Source of the DNA: Arion vulgaris
Lineage: Eukaryota; Mollusca; Gastropoda; Stylommatophora; Arionidae
Length of the DNA stretch: 64,000 nucleotides
Direction of reading: 5' to 3'
NCBI GenBank assembly: GCA_020796225.1
Contig: CM036765.1
Location: forward strand, 2,750,228 to 2,814,227
Below the pieces are notes generated by a model. That model was not told the origin of the DNA. It did not search any database and saw nothing but the letters and a program-made list of their open reading frames with translations. Numbering within the stretch: the first letter of the stretch is position 1; every line of letters starts with the position of its first letter. Shown here piece by piece: positions 27,601 through 39,600 of the stretch. A program made the translations under genes and the position numbers.

Positions 27601-30600
27601 CCTCCTCTCAGCTATACTTGCCAAGCAGTTCTCAACTGCTGACCCCACCCAATGAAAACATTCTGAGAAAACATTCCTCTCAAGCAAGTTACAAGTGGCG
27701 CTAACACTGCAGATACCCCTTTTCTGTTGCTTTTAAGAACTCAGATTGACCTCACTGTAAATCTTCATCTAGACTTTTCTTTGCCAGGTCGTCTCTGGTC
27801 CCCTCATCTCCCTTCCCACCCCACCATGAGTTCATCCCACAGCAGCTTTCATTATAATTACTAAACCATCACTAAGCCAGTGTTCCAACCAACACCAGTG
27901 TTTGTCCACTATCACTGTGTGTACCTCCTTCCAACTGCATGTGCCACGTTGCTTCTGGCTGCTGACCCGCCAACAAAACACTCTGAGAATTCCTCTAAAG
28001 TGGGTTACAGGGAATGCTGCCAGTGCACAGTACCCTCTTCTCTGCTGCTCTCCTGAACCCAGAAACACACAGAAGAATTGAAAGCATGTAACTCTCACAT
28101 ATAATTTAGCTTTCAGGCCACACTGGGAATATCTCCAAATGTTTAGACCAGCAAAAGGGGTGGATACTGCAGTAAAACTTGGAAAAATAGGTAAACACGT
28201 AAAACAAAGTACTACAGTTTTACAAAATACATAAACAGTGACGATAAACAGCAACGTTCGACCAAAGGCCTTTATCAAGCAAACAATACAACAAGAATGA
28301 CGAATTTCGGGGAACACTACAAATGGACGATTACATGTGGAAACATAAACTTATCTGATGAAAATCTGGGAATAAAACGAACAACGAAATGAGTGCAACA
28401 CAAAACCGAAAGTGGAAAAGGAGAGGAACAATAAACAATATAGTGGATAAATGACACATATATGTAGCAAACACACATATAGATAACAAGGCACGAGATA
28501 AGACAGTACTAAGAAGCATAGGAATGTAATGCGTTGAGTCCAAGAGGTCGCAAAGTGCCATAGAATGAAATAAAACGGTTCTCCAGGGCGAATCGACTCC
28601 GATCATCGGAGGAACATGATCGGATGGCTGTGACCTGGACATCGTCAACTCCTGAATGGCCAGTATCATTGAAATGAGGTGCCACATGAGTCCTAGAGCA
28701 TTGGCGAATATCGCGTAAGTGTTGGGCGAATCGGTCACTGAGCCTCTTACCGTTTCACCAATATAGGCCTTATGGCATCGTTTGCAGGTGATAGCATAGA
28801 TGATATTGCGGGACTCACACGTGAAACTGTCTTGAATGGTATAGGTAGCTTTTGGAAAAGAGACAGTACGGGTCTGTATTACATATGCACATGTATTACA
28901 GCGCCGACGACCACATTGGATGGTGCCAAAGTGACTCTGGATGTTAGGCTTGAGGCGACTGTGTACCAACAGATCCTTGAGGCTTCTGTCCCGTCTGTAC
29001 GCCACCAAAAGATAGTGTTGGAAGACTGAACGTGTCTCAGCATCAGACTGAAGAATAGGGAGATGATGGAATAAGAACTTTTCACCAGGGAACTATGAGG
29101 GTGGAAAGTTAAGATAAGTTTAACCCTGTCAGACTTGGGGTTTCTAAGTATGTGAGAGAGGGCCTCCTGGCGAGCAATTAGCTGAACCCGATGCATGGCA
29201 GATGTAAGCACATTCTCCGGGTATAGGCGCTGGCGAAGAAATCAAGCATCTCATGAGCTCTATCAAGAAAATCGTCGTCCTCGCTGCAGAGGCGACGAAG
29301 GCGTAAGAGTTGAGAGAAAGGTAAAGAGTCACGACAAGCCTGGGGATGGGAAGAGGTATACAGAAGAAAGCTATGTGTATCAGTAGGCTTGTAGTATACT
29401 GATGTAGTGATAGTGGATAGGCTGATGGTGATAGTGATGTCAAGAAAATTGACACAGGAGGTAGAGATGTGAGAGGTGAACCGAATAGCAGGATTGAAGG
29501 CATTGATGAAGGTAATGAAGCGTGACAAATCGGCTTCAGACATATCGGTAACTCCAATACAATCATCGATGTATCTATGATACACGGACGGAAGAAGGCC
29601 ATCATAGGTGTACCATACTAAGTGTTCAAGATGACCCATGAATAGACAAGCATAGCTGGGTCCCATTTTAGTACCCATGGCGACCCCACTAATCTGTTCG
29701 AAGAACTGGTCATTGAACTGAAAGGAGTTGAGAGTGAGAACTAGTTCTGCAAGACGAAGGAGAGTCGAGGTGGAGACAAGAGGGTTAGTTCTCCTGTCGA
29801 TAAAAAACTGGAGAGCTTGAAGTCCGTCAGAATGAGGTATAGAGGTATACAGTGAGCAGACATCAAGGAGGAAGAGGCGATAAGTCCTGCCAGGCAACAA
29901 CTTAATAGAGACCAGCAAAATCAATTCTCGCTAGATTTATTCCCTTGTTGATCACATGCACAGAATAAAGCCTGCTCAGACTGCACAGTGTGCATGCCAG
30001 ACAGAAAAATAGACTCCATGGCACATCCTGCAATTATGTCCATCAGACATACAAGGTGAAACATGGCCTCATGAATAAAGCTTACAGAGCAAGTTATGGG
30101 GACCTCTCGAGGAACTGCAATTGACATGCAGCTTCATAGATGCAACCCATCTCATGGGCAACCCATTTCAACTGAACACAAAGAAGAAGATTTCCTTGTT
30201 GACATACCCATTTGTTGCACTCTCCAAATATATCAATGTATTTACCCCATGCCAGTCGTACCTAGTTCCCCATTTTCACTGATGTGTTTGTAAATTGTTA
30301 ATTATTATTTATTTAGAACTTTAGGATGTGGCCCGTTAGCCTTGTAAAGTAGCTCATCTAGAAAGAAAATTCTTGATTTCAAAATTTCCACTGCGATCGC
30401 CATACCCATTCATGAGTAAGGTTTTGGGAGTTAACCACAAGATCGAGTCTGGAATAGATGTCCATAAGATAGTATATCAATGGTCATAACTATGATGCAG
30501 AAATTCAGTCAATTCAGAGAAACTGTTGAACACCCAACTTGATCCACTACCTGTTGTATTTTTGACAAATGCAAAATTAGCACTCCAAGCACTCCAGTCC

Positions 30601-33600
30601 AGAAAATTGTCATGTCTACAGACCCTACTGTCTAAACTGTCCAAGCAGCCCAGACCGTCTCGCTGTAGAATACCAGGAAATGAAACAGCAGACCGACTGG
30701 TCAAGGAGGATGCTACAGGAGAACAACCAGAAGTGCCAGTAACCTACCATCAAAAGAAAAGGATGATTAAATCAATCAGAAAGCCAGAAATACCAACACA
30801 AGACGACTACTATAATATGAGCAGATTGGAACAAGTTGTCATTCTGTGCCTTAGAACAGGACACAATCGACTCCGCAGCCACATATATACAAAATTCAAG
30901 ACTGGCAATTCAGCCATGTGTACAGACACATCAGACTGCAGAGCACATACTTCAAGACTGCCCGAATGTGAAACACTGAGGGAAACTCACTGGCTTAACG
31001 AAACAACACTCGACATAAAACTACACGGACCTCTGTGTGAACTACAAAAGACAGTGAAGTTCATACAAGAGACAACGTTGAATATAGAGACAATATTTCA
31101 AGTGAATGAAAGGAAGGAGGAAGTATATCATTGTAGTAACATTCTGGAAACTCCTGATACGCTTCTGGTGTCAAGCTGTATCGGCACTGCCGCGCACATG
31201 AATTTATCAAATGCATTGAGAAGGACAACTGGTAGATGGGTAAAAGTGATCTTCCACCAAGAAGCAAATATTAACATTAGATAACATATAAGTCTATACT
31301 TTATAAATGAACAAGTCAGTACGATGTTCATTTGTAATTATATGTTGTGAAAGCCATTTTAACGTTAACACAAAAATTAAAAGAACCTTTTTTATACCAT
31401 GAGCTATACACTGTAGAAAGTGCAGTCATTCAAGTGAGACAGTACAGCATGTCTTGCTTGAGTGCCCTGGATTACATAAAGCTAGACAAGAACTCCTCCA
31501 ACCACACCCATCTGTTCATAATACACTTTACATTAGTCTTCCACAATTACAGAACACATGCAGATTCTACAAATTGGAATTGCCTGGCAAAGAGTGAAAA
31601 CTTGCAGCCTTAGTTAGAAGAAGAAGAAGAACACCATGAGATATATTGAGAATATGGTATTAGATCTGTATTTTTCATTGACCTGATCCACTCATGATGG
31701 CTGATGTGATCAACATCACAACGGTCACCTTTACTTCCTAGTGTATTCTAGTACCCATGTGAGGTTGGGTAGACATAAGCTTCATTACAGTCAGAGAAAA
31801 TTATACTTCTACTGTGGAAGTGAACCCAGACCATGCACCTAAAAAGTGAAATAGGGGGAAGACTGCAGTAAAACTTGGTAAATAGTGAAACACGTACAAA
31901 CAAGTACTATAGTTTTACAAAGACATAAACAGTGACGACAAACAGCAGCGTTGACCAACAAGGCCTTTATCAAGCAAACGAACAAACAGGAGTGACAAAT
32001 TAAAATGAAACACAAATGGACGACCAAATACGTTGGATACGTTGGTATTTGGTCGCCCATTTGTGTTTCATTTTAATTTGTCACTCCTGTTTGTTCGTTG
32101 CTTGATAAAGGCCTTGTTGGTCGAAACGTTGCTGTTTGTCGTCACTGTTTATGTCTTTTGTAAAACTATAGTACTTTGTTTGTACGTGTTTCACCTAAAA
32201 AGTGAGTGCACTAACTGCTATCCTATTGCGGCTCTCCCGTTAAATGTACCTATACCTAATTTAGGTTAAAACTGCACAGGAACTCAGGCACTGGATCACG
32301 GTTAGAACCTGGAGCTCAGGAACATGATCAGAGTGAATCTCAGGAACATGATCCCCATAGGGCCTGTAGCTTAGGAACAGAATAACAGTAGAACCTGACA
32401 TTCAGAAACATGATCATGTGTTGTTTAAAAAAAACTCAACATTTATTCAGCACACATTGCTATTGAAAAATTTCTTCAATCTTTCTTTCTTTTCTAAAAT
32501 CCTGTTTTGCCTCACAGCGTCAGGTCAAGAGGAGATTTCTAAAACAGGCCTTTGTGTGTGCTTCATAGATATTGTTTTTCGGCGCCTCTGTTATCTCTGA
32601 GGTCCATCTTTTGCATGGCCGGCCTTTTGCTTTGTACCCATTGTATTGCAGCAGCATTTCTTTTGACATGCACTGTCTGTTGGTAATCTGCTTATGTGGC
32701 CAAACCATTTAATTTGTGGTTTCTTGATAAAGTTCAGTACTGATGTACCCACTTTTTTCCTGATGTCTTCATTTCTCAACCGCCGGTCTCTTCTTGTTAC
32801 CTCCAGCATTCATAGACACTACATCTCTGCTGTGACTAGTTTTCTTCTATCATTTGTTGTCAGCGTCCAGGTTTGGCGCTGCTGGCATATGTGGGGAGAA
32901 AGATTGTGTTGAACATTGCTCTTTTGTGTTCATGGTGACATGTTTGCATTTTAAAATTGGTGCCATTTGTCCTATAATTTGATTTGCTTTGTTGCATCTG
33001 TGTTGAACTTCATTAGTTATTCTTCCGTTTGCTGAAAAAATGCTCCCTAGAAATGTGAAGTCTTTTACTAGTTTTAATCAGTGATTGTCGATGGAGATAT
33101 TGGTAGCACTTTTCTCATCTATGTTTATTCTCATGTTGTATTCATTACATGCTAACTGGTGCCGGGGCCCGCAAGGGAGCAAAGAATAGTACCACTGTGA
33201 CCTACAAGGCATGTCGTAAGAGGTGACTGGGGTAGGGGCCTAGGAAAGCTACCCTAGTAAATAAAAAGCATTGCAGAAATCAGATGTGCTGGCCTACTTG
33301 TAGGTGCGTAACTGGTATAACATGTAATTGCTCTTCTCAAATCACACAGAGTGGTTAACAAGTGGTCGATATGGAGCATTTGAAGAAGAAATAACGTATT
33401 TTCTTCTTCTGCATTCTCACTAGATTGGGATTTCAGACTCTCTTATAAAGGCAGCCATCTGCCTCAGATTGTCAGCCACGTCAAACAGTTTGTTTTGAAC
33501 GCTGGTGTAGGTGGGCCACCTCTTTCTTCTCAGGTCTGCATACTGGGGCAGTTCTGTAGGATATGCTCTGTTGTCATACTCGCCTAAGCCATAGGGGCAC

Positions 33601-36600
33601 AGGTTGTTGGTGCCTATCTTGAATTTAGTGTACATGTGGTGTCTCATTCTGTTGTGACCCCTCGGGAGGTGAAGTTTGACTGTCTGGTCCCTTCTGGACA
33701 GTTGGTAATGTCCATTGTCCTTGTTGTGTTTTGTGTGTTCTTTATCCCACGTTACATGAGTCTGTTAATGTGTTGTTGTAGCTGTTCTTCTGTTGTTGAT
33801 ATGATTGCCTGATCATGTGCAAAAAGAAATTCATGATATCTTCAATACTCACCAATAAAATCAAATTCTCCAGCCTCAGCAATAAGACAACTACGAATGA
33901 TAGATATAGTCTCTGTTATAAGTTCTTTGATTTCTTCCAGCTTTGAAACAGAAATCGTAAGCAATGATTTGTAAAGCTCCTCCTCTTTGTCTCGAACAAA
34001 ATCCAGTTTTCTAGGTGTGATCAGCATATCCCTAGCCATGTCAAATGCTGATAGTATAAACATGTTTAAACTGCGGGTGTGTGAGTTGTTCAACACTGAG
34101 GAAGTATGGACTAAATAGCTTCGTAACATCTTCCCAGTGAATGTGGAGAGACTAGATACAAAGTCTGTGAAATTTTCCACAAAATGGCTATTTATGCTAA
34201 AGTAACCTTTGGACTTGTTCCTGTCAAGGTCCCCATCTAAGTATCCAAACTTTCTTAACTGTTCATGAACATGGCTGACATGTACTCCATATGCACCATC
34301 TAGGTGAGCTCCAGCTACGGGGGATGTTAATGAAGTCTTTAAGCTTGAAGTGTGATTTGACAAGCTGTAACTATCTATAGAAGAATCTGATTGATGAGTG
34401 GAGATGACTGATAGACTTGTTTGAGTATCCTTAGGTGCTCCATCTGGTGGGTCTGTGTCCACTGTACGAGAACCCGGAGGTGGAACTCTCACAAAGAATA
34501 TTGGAGCACAGTTAGACTGTCTGCTGATTTGGCTTAGTTCAAGTGTGTCCTAAGAAGAAAAACCAAGTAATTGATTGAAATATGATCTATTTATTCTTTT
34601 ACTTATATATCATGAATCAATTTGATCCTCATTTATATATTGTGAATCATACTATCTTTCGTTAACCCTTAGACATCCAGGTGACATGGTATATGGCATT
34701 TGTGCTGGGTGCCAATTTACAAGCGCCATGAAGAGTGGCGTTCAGTAGTCTAAGAGTTAAGCTACTGTAGTAAATTTATATTCCAGTCCACTTTTATTAA
34801 TTTAATCTAATGTCATTCCCAGATTCACATGTCAACACAGCTTGTTTTATTTTAGTTTAGTAAACTGTAATAAAATCTGAAAAAATTTCAACTGATTTTT
34901 TAATACATAATTTTGACTTTAAATAAGGAAACTCACCTTCAAAAGAGTATTGTACAACACAATCTTTCTGCCAAAATGATCTCTATTGTTTTAACCATTG
35001 ACGTTGACTGCAAACTACAGAAGAAAACTAATTACGACGGAGATAAAATGTCTCGGCAAAGTACAGGCTGTATAAAGAAAATACCTGTTTAGGTATGAAT
35101 ATATCAGGAAAAAAGTGGGTACAATATCAGTACTGAACCTCATCAAGAAACAACAAATTAAATGGTTATGCCACAGAAGCAGATTACCAACAGACAGTGA
35201 GCTGCTTCATGGGTGTCTTCAGGGTCTCAATGGCAAAGTGGTTAAGTAGTTTGCCTGCCGTACTGATGGTTGTGGGTTTTAATCCGGACGGAGTCGTGTG
35301 TACAATTTTTGTTGTGAGATCCCTAGGATTGTTGCCGGAGCTACGGAGTTTGTGCTCGGTGCAATGCTCTCAGCAGATGACATACTATCTCTGCTGATGG
35401 GGACTGAGCTATATGGGGGAAACCAAGTGCAATGAAGTCAATCCTTCTCCTTTGGACCCTTTTTAGAGATTCAAAGAGCTACAATGGATACTAGGCAAAA
35501 TTTAGTATATACAAGGTAGACCACAGAAATAACAGAGGCAGTGAAAGACACCATGTACACAAGAGTCCATTCTTGAAATCTCCTGAAGCAGCAGAGGATT
35601 AGAGAAAGAAGAAGACAACGGATATCACAGAATACAAACAAACGAGAATGATTGTTGAAGACCTATGCTTCAGAGGGACTGGAAAGGCGTATTGTTTATT
35701 ATTTAATAATAGTCCAAGATTCCTAAACATGTCTCCAAAAACAATTTGGGGTTACATAAACTTTATCATGATAGGTTGCACGTTAATAAAGCCCTTATTA
35801 ATGCGAAGTCACGCTGCGTGTTCTGTAGTATAACCCAGAACTAATTTAGGGCACTGTGCAATCTTTCTAAATGATGACACTATTGTTATGTAATATCATT
35901 CAGACAGTACCTTCCTTCTCTTAAGTTTTTTTGTTTTTTTTTCGATCCAGAAGCACTTGAGCTTTCAGCTCTTCGGCTCAGTGCCATGGACATCGTAACC
36001 CTTCGGTTCGGTGCCACGAACACCGTGAATCTGGTGAACCTGTGACTTTTCTGCCAGCCTGCGGAATTGAACCCGCGCTCACAGGTAGCTTATCACCCAT
36101 AGTTCAACATAGTCGAACCGCTGGGCAGGCGGGCCATCTCTTAAGTTAAAGACAGGTTAACATGACACAATGATTTGTAAAATACTTTATAGATGCTGAC
36201 AGACTGGCCAAAGAGGGAGCAGGAATGCCCCAAGATCTAGTCAGCTATGAAGAAGCAAAAACCGTAGCCAAAGGGCACTACAAAGTAAAGTGGGATAAAG
36301 AACACACAAAACACAACAAGGACAATGGACATTACCAACTGTCCAGAAGGGACCAGACAGTCAAACTTCACCTCCCGAGGGGTCACAACAGAATGAGACA
36401 CCACCTGTACACTAAATTCAAGATAGCACCAACAACCTGTGCCCCTATGGCTTGCGAGTATGACAACAGAGCATATCCTACAGAACTGCCCCCAGTATGC
36501 AGACCTGAGAAGAAAGAGGTGGCCCACCTACACCAGCGTTCAAAACAAACTGTTTGACGTGGCTGACAATCTGAGGCAGACGGCTGCCTTTATAAGAGAG

Positions 36601-39600
36601 TCTGAAATCCCAATCTAGTGAGAATGCAGAAGAAGAAAATACGTTATTTCTTCTTCAAATGCTCCATATCGACCACTTGTTAACCACTCTGTGTGATTTG
36701 AGAAGAGCAATTACATGTTATACCAGTTACGCACCTACAAATAGGCCAGCACATCTGATTTCTGCAATGCTTTTTATTTACTAGGTAGCTTCCCTAGGCC
36801 CCTACCCCAGTCACCTCTTACGACATGCCTTGTAGGTCACAGTGGTACTATTCTTTGCTTCCCTTAGGGCCCCGGCACCACAAGGCTGAAATACTTTATT
36901 TGAAGAAAGGTACATTTTCAATATAATTAGCACAAGACGTATTATATGGTGAATGTTCATTTTATTTTCTGTTCATCTGATATGAATTCAGGAATAGTCA
37001 TGCCACTTAATTTGATGTCTCTGACTGGTTTTGTGTGAATACTTGCTTTCCTTATTCCCGGTGTTCCTTGTCATTCAGGCAAGCTTTACTCTAACTTCTG
37101 AGGTACTTGTAATTTAGATTCCCAAGTAAAAGATCAAGTATTTTCCTACCAACACTTTGTTAACAGTGCCAAACTTGATCTTTCATAGCAACAGCTCACC
37201 AACACTTTGTTACCAGTGACAAACTTGGTCTTTCATAGCAACACACCACAGAAAGCTTACCAACACTTTGTTACCAGTGCCAAGTTTGCCCCGCAAACTT
37301 GAGTCCTTTTTTTATAGCAACACACCACAGAAAGCTTACCAACACTTTGTTACCAGTGCCAAACTTGGTCTTTCATAGCAACAGCTCACCAACACTTTGT
37401 TCTTTCTCTTTTGTCCTTCTCTGCTTTTTTGCCGCTAGGCGTAGCAGGTTTAACTGATGATCGGTTTCGAGATAATGCCGCTCGGTCGTTTGATATGGTG
37501 TGGTATTGTGGAGTTTTAAGATGTCTGTAACTCCATCAACCCATCTTTTCTTGGTCTGCCCTTTCCTCTTGATGATTCCATTTTCAGGTTGTACGCTCTT
37601 GCAACTGGTGTATTCGGGTTCATTCTGACCAAGTGGCCAAACCATTTGAGTCTCTGTTTTTCAATAAATCTAATAGCAGGTGTTGTTCCGACTGTTCTTC
37701 TAATTTCCTCATTTCTTATATGGTCTCTTCTTGTTTTATTTACTGCTTTCCTCAGGCATCTCATTTCGCATGTGGTAATTTTCCTTTCTTGTTCTTTTGT
37801 CAGTGCCCATGTTTACCAGTGCCAAACTTGGTCTTTCATAGCAACAGCTCACCAACACTTTGTTACCAGTGCCAAACTTGATCTTTCATAGCAACAGCTC
37901 ACCAACACTTTGTTACCAGTGCCAAACTTGGTCTTTCATAGCAACAGCTCACCAACACTTTGTTACCAGTGCCAAACTTGGTCTTTCATAGCAACACATC
38001 ACAGAAAGTTCACCAACACTTTGTTACCAGTGCCAAACTTGGTCTTTTACAGCAACACATCACAGAAAGCTCATCCCTTGTGAAATGAAATGCATGAGGA
38101 AGGCAGTGGGGGTCACCAGGAAAGATAGACTACGAAATGTGGACATCATAGCAGAGTGGGCATAACTTCATGCACCGAATACATCGAAAGACAACAAATC
38201 AGTGGTTTTGACATTTAATGAGAATGAAATACAACCAACCACCAATAACAGCATACAATAAAAAGATTGGTTACTGGTTACTAAACTGACGTCATTGCAC
38301 TCCGACAGACCCATAGGTGCTCAGTCTCCCCAACAGATATCAAAGAGTATGTATACTGATGGTTCCTGTAACCCGCTGATTAAACACACCTCCCACTCTG
38401 CCTCTCAAGCATCCAGTTCGACTTGTGCTTGGGATCTTTGTGGTGTAGAGGTTAGGTGCTCGTCTCTCATGCCAAAGGTACCAGGTTCGCTCCTTCGTGG
38501 AGTCATCTGGATATTTTCCAGAGATCCCTGATCTCAATGTAAGTAAGATCGAGTTCCTAGTTCTATCGGAGACGGACGATAAAACTTAGTTCCTGTGTTC
38601 AATTTGAGCACGTAAAGAACCCTTGGCAGTTCAAAATAGAGAAGAGCAGGCTGGAAAACCGCCGCCCAGGCAAAATTCATTAGAAAGGAATAAAAATAAA
38701 ATTCCTACAAAAATATCTTCACCATCTTCAAAATTACATTGGGGACTCTGCCGGTGCTACGGAGTTCATGCACTGCAGCTGAGATCTTCCTGTGTAAGAA
38801 AAAGATCAGAGCACACATGGTTACTCACCAAAGTGCAATGATGATGGTCCTTGGACCGTTCGAAGAAGAAGAAGATGTATCAATTTCAAGGTGATGATTA
38901 AGCAATAATTATCAACTTTGTATCTATATAGAACTAGGCTCGCAAACATATTTCACAAATCAGTTACGGTACGACGATTTATTTCTTGCACAATTATTTG
39001 TAATAGCGGCTTGGTCCGTACCAGATTTCACGGACTTGGGTATAGACCGCCAAGTTCCTGATAAATCGGGAATTGTTCAGTTAGTACAAGCGTACTCAAG
39101 TCATTGGAGTTAGCCAGTTCATTTCTTGACATATTAACTGACAGTATAACGTGTGTTCAAGTTTTCGTTTAATCCTTGTAAGGCTTTCTTCTTCTCTTCC
39201 ACCATTTACTTCTTTATAGAAGTATCAGGGGAGAAACATTGTGATCTTGTGTGTGCTTGTTTTAAGGCACTTTGTAAGTTGATTTTCATTTTCGAAAGGC
39301 TGTTCTCCATCTTTTGCATGGTCTTCCTCTTGCTTTGTAATCGTTATACTTTTTCTGTGTGGCTCTCTGTGGTAGGCGATACCAGGGCATTCTTGTCAGG
39401 TGTCCAAACCATTTAATCTGTTGTTCTTTTATGAATTGCATGACTGGTTTCACATGCAGTAGTCTTCTGATTTCTTTTCTAATTTTGTCTCTTATTGTCA
39501 CACCTGCAGCTCTTCTAAGACACCTCATCTCTGTCGTTATAATTTTCCACTCATTAGCTGCTGTTATTGGCCATGTGTGACACTGGTAACAAAGTGTTAG

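Noticed and set aside
27450..28070. A pair of LTRs flanking PLE2
   Set aside because: The two 315-bp copies are adjacent on one side, strongly diverged, and lie outside the 12-bp target duplication of the PLE.
28331..29924. Overlapping plus-strand ORFs (28772-29029, 29195-29386)
   Set aside because: They are antisense shadows of PLE2, whose minus-strand RT and GIY-YIG motifs are unmistakable.
35231..35284. True tRNA genes at A/B-box sites (35231, 20493, 38440, 45925, 53630)
   Set aside because: Each is followed by the same long non-tRNA body found in other copies, and none folds as a complete cloverleaf by eye. These are SINE heads.
38340..38400. Plus-strand YTDGSC resembling the start of an RNase H domain (also near 14690 and 50965)
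   Set aside because: The conserved frame is on the minus strand ([15 protein letters not shown]). The plus-strand reading has no further RNase H motifs.
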